NCBI GenBank assembly: GCA_963794995.1
Contig: CAWCFV010000002.1
Span: forward strand, 3,286,001 to 3,350,000
Direction of reading: 5' to 3'
DNA length: 64,000 nt
Source of the DNA: CAWCFV01 sp963794995
Lineage (GTDB): Bacteria; Actinomycetota; Actinomycetes; JACCUZ01
The notes beneath the pieces were generated by a model that made no database searches, was not told the origin of the DNA, and saw only the letters and a program-made list of their open reading frames with translations. This document shows positions 52,539 to 61,157 of the stretch, one piece after another. A program made the translations under genes and the position numbers. Each line of letters begins with the position of its first letter. The stretch's first letter is position 1.

Positions 52539-53384
52539 GTGAGGCTCGAGCTGCTCGGCGTCCGGGGCTCCACGTGTGCGCCCGGCGCCGACTTCGTGAG
52601 GTACGGCGGGCACACCTCGTGCATCGCGGTGCGCGCGGATGCCGCCGCGGCACCGACGCTGGTCCTGGACGCCGGCACCGGCCTCCGGTCGCTGACCGCG
52701 ATGCTCGGCGGCGCGTCGTACGACGGCTCGATCCTGCTCAGCCACCTGCACTGGGACCACATGCAGGGCCTGCCGTTCTTCGTCGCCGGGGACCGGGACG
52801 ACAGCCGGGTCGACCTCTACCTGCCGGCCCAGGACGGCCGGTCCGGGCGGGACCTGCTCGCCCAGTCCTTCTCGCCGCCGGCCTTCCCGATCCCCCCGGA
52901 GGGCCTCAACGGCCGGTGGGCGATGCACGCCCTGGAGCCCGGGGTGCACGGCGTCGAGGGCTTCGACGTGGTCGCCGTCGAGGTGCAGCACAAGGGCGGG
53001 CGGACCTTCGGCTACCGGGTCTCGGACGCGCAGGGGTCGATGGCCTACCTCCCCGACCACGCGCCGGGCGCCGGGATGTCCGCCGACCTGCTCGACGCGC
53101 TGGCCGGGGTCGACGTGCTCGTGCACGACGCGCAGTTCCTCGAGCCCGAGCGCCCGCTCGCGGTGGCCTACGGGCACGCGACCGTGCAGGACTGCCTGCG
53201 CCTGGCCGCCGAGTGCGGTGCCGGCACGCTGGTCCTGTTCCACCACTCGCCGGCCCGCACCGACGACGGTCTCGACGAGGTGGCCCGCTGGGTCGCCGAG
53301 GCCGCACCCGACCTGCACGTCGTGGTCGCCCGCGAGGGGACCACGCTCGACGTCGGTCAGTCGGTGGTCGCCTCGCCGGCGTAG
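52539..53384 (+). CDS. Metallo-beta-lactamase-fold hydrolase
   Basis: 281 residues from the GTG at 52539. The opening LGVRGSTCAPGADFVRYGGH and TSCIAV, the zinc motif SHLHWDHMQGLPFF (HxHxDH), LPDHAPG, VDVLVHDAQFLEPE and LFHHSPARTDD give all expected ligands. This branch is close to phosphodiesterase/RNase Z-like MBL proteins that often accompany cyclic-nucleotide signalling genes. It sits between two cNMP-binding transporters, so hydrolysis of a cyclic nucleotide is an attractive but unproven role. Divergent from the first transporter, convergent with the second (28-base overlap). Confidence 0.87.
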   Translation: MRLELLGVRGSTCAPGADFVRYGGHTSCIAVRADAAAAPTLVLDAGTGLRSLTAMLGGASYDGSILLSHLHWDHMQGLPFFVAGDRDDSRVDLYLPAQDGRSGRDLLAQSFSPPAFPIPPEGLNGRWAMHALEPGVHGVEGFDVVAVEVQHKGGRTFGYRVSDAQGSMAYLPDHAPGAGMSADLLDALAGVDVLVHDAQFLEPERPLAVAYGHATVQDCLRLAAECGAGTLVLFHHSPARTDDGLDEVARWVAEAAPDLHVVVAREGTTLDVGQSVVASPA

Positions 53385-55057
53385 CTCTCGCCGGCAGGGT
53401 CCTCGACGGCCGGGTCCTCGACGGCCGGGTCGTCGACGGCAGAGTCCTCGTCCAGGTAGGACTGCGCGACCTGCTCGGCCGCCGAGCGCCCGGTCGGGTC
53501 CGCGCCGACGGCCCGCAGGAAGTCGGCCCGGTGCACGGCGACCAGCCGGGTCGGGTCGAGGGCGCGCACGGTGGCGGTCCGCGGCGAGTCGCGCAGCAGG
53601 GCGATCTCGCCGAAGGAGTCGCCGGCTCCGAGCACCCGGACGTCACGCCCGTGCCGGGACACCTGCAGCCGCCCGTCGCGCACCACGTAGAAGCGGTCGC
53701 CGGGGTCTCCCTCGAGGACCGCGGGGTCGCCCGGCGCCAGCGACACCTCGGTGGCGGACCGGCTCAGCTGCTCGAGGACCGGGAGCGGCGCGAGGCGCAG
53801 CGTCGGCACCTCGCGCAGCAGGGACAGGTGCGGTCCCGGCAGGGCCGCGACCCGGTCGAGGCCGCGCAGCCGTCCCCAGGCGGCGGCCCCGGCCAGCGGC
53901 AGCACCGCCCCGGTCGCCACCAGCGCGCCGCCGCGGCCGAGGGTGGCCACGGCGAGCGGTGCGAGCGCGGCCCCGACGGCGGTGGCGGCGGTCATGACGG
54001 CCTCCTGGACGCCGAAGACCCGGGCCAGGACGTGGTCGGGCACCACGCGCTGCAGCAGGGTGTGCCCCGCCACCTCGACGAAGGACCGGCCGGCCCCGGA
54101 CACCGCCAGCAGCACCGCCACCGGCAGCGGCACCCCGACCAGGGGCAGCAGCGCGAGCGGCAGGCCGGTCAGCAGCAGCCCGCCCACCACTGCCGGCGCC
54201 AGCCGCCGGCGGCCCACGAGCACGACGGTCCCGAGCGCGCCGATGATCCCGCCCACCCCGAGGGCGCTGCCCAGCAGCCCCGGCCCCGAGCTGTCGGTGC
54301 CCAGGACGTCCAGCGCGAGCACGATCACGAGGATGTCGAGGGCGCCGACGACGACGTACTGGCCGGCCACCACCGTGACGAGGACCGCTGCGGCGGGATC
54401 CTCCCGGAGCTCGCGGACCCCGCCCAGCGCGAGGTGCAGGGCCCCGCTGCCGCTGCCCGCCCGGGCCTGCCCGGCGGCCAGGCCCAGCACGGCGGCCGCG
54501 GCGAGCAGCAGCAGCACGCCGAACAGCGCGAGCACCACCTCGGGACCGCCGCGGACGATGAGCAGCCCGCTGGCCAGCGGACCGAGGAAGCACCCGACCG
54601 CCTCGGCGGTCGTCGACGCGGCGTTGCCCGCCACCAGCTCGCCCGGGGTGCGGGTCAGGCTGGGGAGCGCGGCATGGTGCACGGGGCGGGTCAGCGTGAC
54701 GGCGCAGGTGACCAGCGCCGCCCCGACCGCGACGGGGACCACGGCGGCGTCCGCCTCCAGCAGGGCCGCGGTGCCGAGCAGCAGGCTGCCCTGCAGGGCA
54801 TAGCCAGCCGCGAGGGCCCGGCTGCGCGGCATCCGGTCGCCGATCGCGGACGCGAACGGGGCCACCAGGACGGCCGGCACCAGCTGCACCACCGAGACCA
54901 GCGACGCCGCGCCGACCCCGCCACGGTCGTAGGCCCAGACGAGCACCGCGACCCACGACGCCCACTCGGCGACGGAGAAGACGAGCAGCGCGAGCACCGC
55001 GCGCCGCAGCGGCCCGGGGAGCGCCCGGGCGGCCCTCGCCCCGCCGCCGAGGGTCAC
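53357..55057 (-). CDS. MFS transporter fused to a cyclic-nucleotide-binding domain (copy 2)
   Basis: 566 residues from the GTG at 55057; an upstream start at 55162 would add 35 residues. The MFS part begins ALLVFSVAEWASWVAVLVWA and includes LTRPVHHAALPSLTRTPGEL. The C-terminal cNMP domain has FYVVRDGRLQVSRHG and the cassette SFGEIALLRDSPRTATV, with the same Glu and Arg as copy 1. The tail carries three PAVED-type repeats from a 15-base repeat (about 53400-53445). It is a paralogue of the 50612 gene with only moderate similarity, so the duplication is old. Confidence 0.86.
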   Translation of the reverse strand: MTLGGGARAARALPGPLRRAVLALLVFSVAEWASWVAVLVWAYDRGGVGAASLVSVVQLVPAVLVAPFASAIGDRMPRSRALAAGYALQGSLLLGTAALLEADAAVVPVAVGAALVTCAVTLTRPVHHAALPSLTRTPGELVAGNAASTTAEAVGCFLGPLASGLLIVRGGPEVVLALFGVLLLLAAAAVLGLAAGQARAGSGSGALHLALGGVRELREDPAAAVLVTVVAGQYVVVGALDILVIVLALDVLGTDSSGPGLLGSALGVGGIIGALGTVVLVGRRRLAPAVVGGLLLTGLPLALLPLVGVPLPVAVLLAVSGAGRSFVEVAGHTLLQRVVPDHVLARVFGVQEAVMTAATAVGAALAPLAVATLGRGGALVATGAVLPLAGAAAWGRLRGLDRVAALPGPHLSLLREVPTLRLAPLPVLEQLSRSATEVSLAPGDPAVLEGDPGDRFYVVRDGRLQVSRHGRDVRVLGAGDSFGEIALLRDSPRTATVRALDPTRLVAVHRADFLRAVGADPTGRSAAEQVAQSYLDEDSAVDDPAVEDPAVEDPAGESYAGEATTD

Positions 55058-55233
55058 GACAGGACTGCGCCGGGTCGCGACGCGACGGAGCGGGTCACCG
55101 GCTCTCCCTCCCGCGACGCCCGTCGCCGGGCCACTCTCGTGCGCGGGTGCCGGTGCCCGCAAGCAGCCGGACCCGTCGTCCTCTTTCCTCCAGCAGCTTT
55201 CCGTCGCATCCTGGACCCTGCGGAGGTGGGGTC

Positions 55234-55617
55234 GTGGTCGGCGCCGGGGTGCTCGTCGGGTCGCTCCTGGTCGCCGTGGTCGTGTCCGCCGCCCTGCTCG
55301 GTCACCTGCACTGGGTCCCGCGGGTGGTCCGGGCCGCGGCGCAGCGGGTCCGCCCGTCCCCGCCCGAGACGGACCGGCTCAGCGTCGAGCAGCTCGCCGC
55401 CGACCTGCGACGCCTGGCCGCCCACCTGGAGAGGACCCAGCGCCTGGACCAGCCGGCGAAGATGGAGCGGCTGACCGCGGCTGCGCTCGCCTACGACTGG
55501 GTGCTGCTCTCGGCCTGCCGCACGCTGGACGTCCCGGCGCCGGGGCCGGCTCCGCTGGACGCGTTCGCCCGGCTGCAGACGGAGGCGGCGCTGGCCGCGC
55601 AGGGCCTGGACTGGTAG
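55234..55617 (+). CDS. Small single-pass membrane protein, unknown
   Basis: 127 residues. I chose the GTG at 55234 because GGAGG lies eight bases upstream and the product then starts directly with a membrane helix (VLVGSLLVAVVVSAALLGHL). The rest is helical and charged, with LSVEQLAADLRRLAAHLERT and KMERLTAAALAYDWVLLSA. It lies 28 bases ahead of the FUSC-family gene on the same strand and may be co-expressed with it. No family recognised. Confidence 0.65.
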   Translation: MVGAGVLVGSLLVAVVVSAALLGHLHWVPRVVRAAAQRVRPSPPETDRLSVEQLAADLRRLAAHLERTQRLDQPAKMERLTAAALAYDWVLLSACRTLDVPAPGPAPLDAFARLQTEAALAAQGLDW

Positions 55618-55645
55618 CCGCCCGTTCCCTGGCACAGTGGGTTCC

Positions 55646-56839
55646 GTGCGATGGCCCACGGCTCTCGTCGCCCGGCGCGGTCGGGTCCGGCTGCGCGGCG
55701 TCCGGACCCTGAAGACGACCGCCGCCTGCGTTGCCGCCTACGCCGCGGCGATCCCGCTGTCCGACAACGCGCGCCCGGTGCTGGCGCCGCTCACGGCCCT
55801 GCTCGTCGTCCAGCTGACGCTGTACGACAGCCTGCGCCGCGGGCTGCGGCGGGTCCTGAGCGTCGTGGCCGGGGTGCTGGTGGCCGGTGTCCTGTCCGAG
55901 TTCGTCCCGCTCACCTGGTGGAGCCTCGGGATCGCGATCGCGGTGTCGCTGGTGATCGGGCGACTCATGCGGCTGGGCGACGAGATCGCCGAGGTGCCGA
56001 TCAGCGCGATGCTGGTGCTCGCCGTCGGCGGGTCCGGCACCGCCGCCGAGGGCCGCGTCGCGGAGACGGTCATCGGCGCGGTCGTCGGCGTGCTCGCCGG
56101 GGCGGTCGTCGCGCCCCCGCTCTACGTCCGCCCGGCGGGCGACGCGGTCCGCGACCTCGCCCTGGCGGTGGCCGACGGCATGCGGACCATCGCCTCCGAG
56201 GTGCGTACCGAGTACACCGTCGAGCAGGCCCAGGAGTGGCTGGACGCCGCCCGCAGGCTGGGCCGCGAGGTGCTGCGCGCGGACGCGGCGCTGGAGACCG
56301 CGGAGGCCAGCCTGCGCTACAACCCCCGGGCGCTGAGCCGCCCGCACGCCGGCGCGAGCCTGCGGACCGGGCTGGACGCGGTCGAGCGGGCGACCGTCTC
56401 GCTGCGCGGCGTCTGCCGGTCGCTCGCCGACCTGGTCCGGGGGCCGGGGGAGGAGCGGGTGTACGGGCCGGACGTCCGGGTGGCCCTGTCCGACCTGCTC
56501 CGCGACGTCGCCGACTCGGTCGAGGCCTACGGCGCGCTCGTCGGCTCGGAGGCGCGTGGGTCCGCACCCGAGGACCGGGTGCTGCGGGAGGCGCTGGGCG
56601 CGGCCTGGGCCGACCGGAACCGGCTCGCCGGCCTGCTGCGGCACGAGGACCGGATGCGCCGCGACGAGTGGCAGCTGCACGGCGCCCTCACCGCGCACAT
56701 CGACCAGCTGCTGCGCGACGTCGACAGCGAGGCCCGCGCCGAGCTGCGGCGCAGCTGGCCGGACGCGGCCGCCGGGCTGAACCCGGCGCTGGCCCACCCG
56801 GTGCGCACCGCCCGCGACCGGATCCGCCGGCCGTCGTAG
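55646..56839 (+). CDS. FUSC-family (aromatic-acid-exporter-like) membrane protein
   Basis: 397 residues. The first 165 contain about five membrane helices with LKTTAACVAAYAAAIPLS, APLTALLVVQLTLYDSLRRG and WWSLGIAIAVSLVIGRLMRL, the FUSC/ArAE pattern. The C-terminal 220 residues are a cytoplasmic helical domain (WLDAARRLGREVLRADAALE). Such proteins are half-size exporters of aromatic acids or of unknown solutes. The GTG at 55646 is preferred; a GTG three codons upstream is possible. Confidence 0.85.
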   Translation: MRWPTALVARRGRVRLRGVRTLKTTAACVAAYAAAIPLSDNARPVLAPLTALLVVQLTLYDSLRRGLRRVLSVVAGVLVAGVLSEFVPLTWWSLGIAIAVSLVIGRLMRLGDEIAEVPISAMLVLAVGGSGTAAEGRVAETVIGAVVGVLAGAVVAPPLYVRPAGDAVRDLALAVADGMRTIASEVRTEYTVEQAQEWLDAARRLGREVLRADAALETAEASLRYNPRALSRPHAGASLRTGLDAVERATVSLRGVCRSLADLVRGPGEERVYGPDVRVALSDLLRDVADSVEAYGALVGSEARGSAPEDRVLREALGAAWADRNRLAGLLRHEDRMRRDEWQLHGALTAHIDQLLRDVDSEARAELRRSWPDAAAGLNPALAHPVRTARDRIRRPS

Positions 56840-56860
56840 CGGTGGCCGGACGGCCCGGAC

Positions 56861-59092
56861 TCAGGCCGACGCGAGGTCGGTGAGGCCGGCGGGGAGCGGG
56901 TCGGAGTGCAGCACCCGCAGCCGCTGGGTGGGCCGGGTGAGCGCGACGTAGAGGTCGTTGGCGCCGCGGCCGGACGCCGCGAGCACGTCGCCGGGCTCCA
57001 GGACGACCACCGTGTCGAACTCGAGACCCTTGACGTCGGTGACGGACAGCACCGACACGGGGTGCTCCAGCGTCGCGCGGCCGGTGCCCACCGTGCCCTC
57101 GGGGAGGTCCTGCGCCAGGGCGGACCGCAGGGCCTCGTCCGCGCCCCGGGCGGTGACGACGGCCAGCCTGCCCTCGCCCAGGACGGCCAGCTCGGCGCGC
57201 ACCGCCTCCGCCACGTCCGCGGGGTGGTCGCGGCGGACCGGCTGGGCGACCGGCTTCCACTCGCCCTCGCGCACCGACTCGGGGCGGGGCGCCACGACCC
57301 CGGCCGCGGCGAGCATGTCGCCGGCCAGCCGCATCACCTGGGCGGGGGTGCGGTAGTTCACCGACAGCGTCTCCATCCGCCAGCGGTCGGGGACGTAGCG
57401 GTCCAGCACCTCGCCCCACGTGGCGGCGCCGGCGGCCGAGCCGACCTGCGCGACGTCGCCGACCAGGGTCATCGACCGGGTCGGGCAGCGCCGCATGAGG
57501 ACCCGCCAGGTCATCGGCGACAGCTCCTGCGCCTCGTCCACCACCAGGTGGCCGTACGCCCAGCTGCGGTCCGACTCGGCCCGCTCGGCGACCGTCATCG
57601 TCGGGGCGGAGGCCGCGAAGCGGTCCGCGACCTGCTCGGCGGTCGGCCGGATCAGGGTGTCGACGTGGGACAGCGCCTCGCGCGCGTTCGCCAGGTCCTC
57701 GGCCCGCTGGGCCCGCGCGGCGGCCTCGGCGGCGCGGTCGCCGGACGCGACGTCGCCGAGGAGCTCGGCGAGCTCGTCGAGCAGCGGCACGTCGGCGACG
57801 GTCCAGGCTGCACCGGGCGCGCGGTGCAGCAGCGCGCGCTCGCGGCGGTCGAGGTCGTCGGCGGCCACCGCGTCCAGCAGGTCGGGGTCGGCGAACAACG
57901 AGCCCAGGACCTGCTCGGGCGCCAGCGGCATCCAGGCCAGGTTGAGCTCGCGGCGGACGTCGCGGGAGTCCCGCAGGTCCTCCTCCAGCTCGTCGCGGGT
58001 GTCGCCGGTGAGGGTCGTGCCGATCTCGGCCGCGAGCCGGCCGGCGAGCAGCGCCAGCAGGTCGCGCAGGAAGCCCTCGCGGGCCTGGTTGTGCGGCCTG
58101 CGGGTCCGGCGTGCCCTCGCCCGGGCGCCGGCGACGTCACCGGGCGTCAGGGTGAGGCGTGCGCTGCCGACCGCGAGCTCGACCGGGCCCCGGGGCAGCC
58201 GCTGGCGGGCCCGGACCGCCCGCGCCAGCACCCGGGCCATCCGCAGGTCGCCCTTGAGCGCGGCGACCGCCGTGTCCGGCTCCTCGACGCCGTCGACCCC
58301 GGGGTAGAGCTCGGCCGCCGTCGACAGCACGACCCCGGTCTCGCCCAGCGACGGGAGGACCTGCTCGATGTAGCGGAGGAACAGCGGGTTCGGCCCGACC
58401 AGCAGGACGCCGCTGCGCGCGAGCCGTTCCCGGTGCGTGTAGAGCAGGTAGGCGGCGCGGTGCAGCGCGACCGCCGTCTTGCCGGTGCCGGGGCCGCCCT
58501 GCACCACCAGGGGGCCGGCCAGGTCGCTGCGGATCACCCGGTCCTGCTCGGCCTGGATCGTCGCGACGATGTCGGCCATCCGGCCGGTGCGGTGCGAGCC
58601 GACCGCGGCCAGCAGGGCGCCCTCGCCGGTGAGCGAGCTGCGCTGGGAGGGGTCGAGGGCGTCCAGGTCCAGCGCCTCGTCCTCGACGCCGGTGACCAGG
58701 CGACCACGGGTGGCGAGGTGCCGTCGCCGGACGATCTCGCCCGGTGAGGCGGCCGTGGCCTGGTAGAACTCGCGGGACGCGGGTGCCCGCCAGTCGACGA
58801 GCAGCTGGGTCTGCTCGTCGTCGGAGAGGCCGATCCGCCCGATGTAGCGACGCGCGCCGTCCCGCAGGTCGACCCGGCCGAACGCCAGCCGGTCCTCGAC
58901 CGCTTCGAGCTGCGCGAGCCGCAGCTCGTGCAGGGTCGCGAACGAGTCGCGCTCCGAGCGGTTCTGGTGGGTGCCGGACGGGCCGGCGCGCCGGACCGCG
59001 GCCAGCTCGGCGGCGGTACGCGCGCGCAGGGTGTCGAGGCGCTCGTACAGCGTGTCGACGTACTGCTGCTCGAGCGCGACCTCGTCGCTCAT
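56861..59092 (-). CDS. HelD/HelR-like RNA polymerase-recycling ATPase
   Basis: 743 residues. An N-terminal coiled coil (LEQQYVDTLYERLDTLRART) precedes a UvrD-like ATPase: VVQGGPGTGKTAVALHRAAY (Walker A), LLVGPNPLFLRYIEQVLPSL, HLVVDEAQELSPMTWRVL (Walker B), LVGDVAQVG, VNYRTPAQVMRLA, VTDVKGLEFDTVVVLEP and LYVALTRPTQRL. Length and layout match actinobacterial HelD, which removes stalled or rifampicin-bound RNA polymerase from DNA; in Streptomyces HelR confers rifampicin tolerance. I looked for a rifampicin-associated element just upstream and saw none. The start ATG at 59092 is supported by the coiled coil. Confidence 0.88.
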   Translation of the reverse strand: MSDEVALEQQYVDTLYERLDTLRARTAAELAAVRRAGPSGTHQNRSERDSFATLHELRLAQLEAVEDRLAFGRVDLRDGARRYIGRIGLSDDEQTQLLVDWRAPASREFYQATAASPGEIVRRRHLATRGRLVTGVEDEALDLDALDPSQRSSLTGEGALLAAVGSHRTGRMADIVATIQAEQDRVIRSDLAGPLVVQGGPGTGKTAVALHRAAYLLYTHRERLARSGVLLVGPNPLFLRYIEQVLPSLGETGVVLSTAAELYPGVDGVEEPDTAVAALKGDLRMARVLARAVRARQRLPRGPVELAVGSARLTLTPGDVAGARARARRTRRPHNQAREGFLRDLLALLAGRLAAEIGTTLTGDTRDELEEDLRDSRDVRRELNLAWMPLAPEQVLGSLFADPDLLDAVAADDLDRRERALLHRAPGAAWTVADVPLLDELAELLGDVASGDRAAEAAARAQRAEDLANAREALSHVDTLIRPTAEQVADRFAASAPTMTVAERAESDRSWAYGHLVVDEAQELSPMTWRVLMRRCPTRSMTLVGDVAQVGSAAGAATWGEVLDRYVPDRWRMETLSVNYRTPAQVMRLAGDMLAAAGVVAPRPESVREGEWKPVAQPVRRDHPADVAEAVRAELAVLGEGRLAVVTARGADEALRSALAQDLPEGTVGTGRATLEHPVSVLSVTDVKGLEFDTVVVLEPGDVLAASGRGANDLYVALTRPTQRLRVLHSDPLPAGLTDLASA

Positions 59093-59162
59093 GCGCTGTG
59101 GACCCCCTTCGGCACGGCCGTCCATCCTGCCCCATCCCCGGGGTCCGTGCGGCCCGGACCGG

Positions 59163-61112
59163 TCAACCCGTGCGGCCCGGCGGGCCGTCCAGGGACGGCC
59201 GGTGTGCCCGCGGCAGCAGGTCGCGGAAGTCGGCAGCCGGGACCGCGCGGGAGAACAGCCAGCCCTGAGCGGTGGTCGCGCCGAGCTCGACGAGCAGGTC
59301 GCGCTGCTCGGCCCGCTCGACGCCCTCGACCACCACGTCGAGGTCGAGCGCGGCAGCCAGGTCGAGGACGGCGGCCAGCACCGCCGCGTCCTGGGGGTCG
59401 CTGTCGGCGTCCACCACGAACGACCTGTCGATCTTGAGGATGTCGATGGGCAGCCCGCGCAGCCGGGCCAGCGAGGAGTAGCCGGTGCCGAAGTCGTCGA
59501 TCGCGATCCGCACACCGGTCGTGCGCAGCGCCGCCAGCCGGGCGGTCATGACCTCGAGGTCGCCGATCAGCGTGCTCTCGGTGAGCTCGAGGACGAGGGC
59601 GGACGGCGGGACCCCTGCCGCGGCGAGCGCGGCCGCCACCTCGGCCACCAGGCCGGGGGCCTCGAGCTCGCGCACGGAGAGGTTGACGCTCATGCTCAGC
59701 GACGGGTGACCGTCCGCCCGGAGACGCCGGGTCAGGGCCAGCGCGTCGCGCAGGACCTGCCGTCCCACGGCGACGATCAGCCCGGTCTCCTCGGCCAGGG
59801 GCACGAAGCTGGCGGGCGGCACCAGCGTGCCGGCCCGGTTCCAGCGCACCAGCGCCTCGGCGCCCACCGTCCGCCCGGTGACCAGGTCGACGATCGGCTG
59901 GAAGTGCGTGGTGAGCTCCTGCCGCTCGACCGCCCGGCGCAGCTCCTTCTCCCTGGCCAGCTCGCGCACCAGGTCGTCCTGCATCTGCTGCTCGAACACC
60001 GTCCAGCACGAGCGGCCGGCGGCCTTCGCCCGGTACATCGCGGTGTCCGCGCACCGCAGCATGTCGACCGCGGACTGGCTCGCGCTGCCCGGCCGGCGAC
60101 GGTCCCAGGCGACGCCGATGCTGGCGGAGACGGCCACCTCGTGGCCGGACACCTCGAACGGGAGCCGCAGGGAGTCCAGCACGGTCTGCGCGACCCCGGT
60201 CGCGGTCGCCACCTCGGCGACGGCAGGCACGAGCACGGCGAACTCGTCACCGCCCAGCCGGGCCACCAGCGACGGCGGGACCACGGCCGTCCGGAGGCGC
60301 TGGGCCACCTTGACCAGGAGCTCGTCGCCGATCCCGTGCCCGAGCGCGTCGTTCACCAGCTTGAAGCCGTCGAGGTCGACGAACAGCACCGCAGGACCGG
60401 CGCCGGCCCCGGTGTCGAGCTCGAGCGCCGAGGTCAGCTGCTCGTGCAGCCGCAGCCGGTTGGCCAGGCCGGTGAGCGGGTCGACGTACCCCTGCTCCAT
60501 CGCCGTGAACAGGTGTTGCTCGGTGAGGGCGATCGACGCCTGGTCGGCGAAGGCCAGCAGGGTCTCGCGGTCGGTCTCGTCGAAGCTGCGGCCGGCCTTG
60601 ACCGTCGCCGCGACGATGCTGCCGACCGCGCGGCCCAGCTCCTGGACGGGTACCGCCATCGCCGAGCGGACTCCTGCTGCCGAGTAGGCCTGCATGGCCG
60701 CCGGGTGGCCCTCGTAGTCGTCGACCCAGATCAGCTCGTTGCGGCGGAACGCGGCACCGCCGACGCCGGAGCCGGCTGCCGGGCTGCGGGTGGGGCTGTC
60801 CGGGTCGAGACCGACGCCGGAGGCGACCACCAGCTCGCCGGTGTCCTCCGGGTCGAGCAGGCGCACCGCGACCAGCTCGACGGACAGGACCCGCGCGACG
60901 GCGGCGGTGACGAGGTCCAGCTTCTCCTGCAGCGGTGCGCGTCGGGCCAGCGAGCGCTGGACGCGGACCATCTCGGTGAGGACCTGCTGCCGGTGCTCGA
61001 GGCGGGCCAGCAGGGCGCCGGCGTCACCCGACGGTGCCGCGCGCCAGGGCGTGCCGGCATGCCCGATGCCCTCCACGCGCGCCTCCTCGCCACCCCCGGT
61101 CCCCTCCGGCAT
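59163..61112 (-). CDS. GAF-GGDEF-EAL cyclic-di-GMP enzyme
   Basis: 649 residues from the ATG at 61112 (a GTG at 61076 is an alternative). A GAF domain (residues about 30-190: LVAVRLLDPEDTGELVVAS and AMAVPVQELGRAVGSIVAAT) is followed by GGDEF (LTGLANRLRLHEQL, LFVDLDGFKLVNDALGHGIG, ARLGGDEFAVLVP) and EAL (VGAEALVRWNR, VNLSVRELE, LELTESTL, IDDFGTGYSSLARL, KIDRSFVVDAD). Both catalytic signatures are intact, but the RxxD inhibitory site before GGDEF is absent. It could make or degrade c-di-GMP, switched by GAF ligand binding. Divergent from the aldo/keto reductase. Confidence 0.92.
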   Translation of the reverse strand: MPEGTGGGEEARVEGIGHAGTPWRAAPSGDAGALLARLEHRQQVLTEMVRVQRSLARRAPLQEKLDLVTAAVARVLSVELVAVRLLDPEDTGELVVASGVGLDPDSPTRSPAAGSGVGGAAFRRNELIWVDDYEGHPAAMQAYSAAGVRSAMAVPVQELGRAVGSIVAATVKAGRSFDETDRETLLAFADQASIALTEQHLFTAMEQGYVDPLTGLANRLRLHEQLTSALELDTGAGAGPAVLFVDLDGFKLVNDALGHGIGDELLVKVAQRLRTAVVPPSLVARLGGDEFAVLVPAVAEVATATGVAQTVLDSLRLPFEVSGHEVAVSASIGVAWDRRRPGSASQSAVDMLRCADTAMYRAKAAGRSCWTVFEQQMQDDLVRELAREKELRRAVERQELTTHFQPIVDLVTGRTVGAEALVRWNRAGTLVPPASFVPLAEETGLIVAVGRQVLRDALALTRRLRADGHPSLSMSVNLSVRELEAPGLVAEVAAALAAAGVPPSALVLELTESTLIGDLEVMTARLAALRTTGVRIAIDDFGTGYSSLARLRGLPIDILKIDRSFVVDADSDPQDAAVLAAVLDLAAALDLDVVVEGVERAEQRDLLVELGATTAQGWLFSRAVPAADFRDLLPRAHRPSLDGPPGRTG

Positions 61113-61157
61113 CGGCTGGTTCGGGCGACGCCTTGACGGCCTGGGAGACTCGCGGGC

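Noticed and set aside
59093..59162. Rifampicin-associated element upstream of the HelD/HelR gene
   Set aside because: The expected GGGGCTTGCG-type palindrome is not present in the short upstream region.
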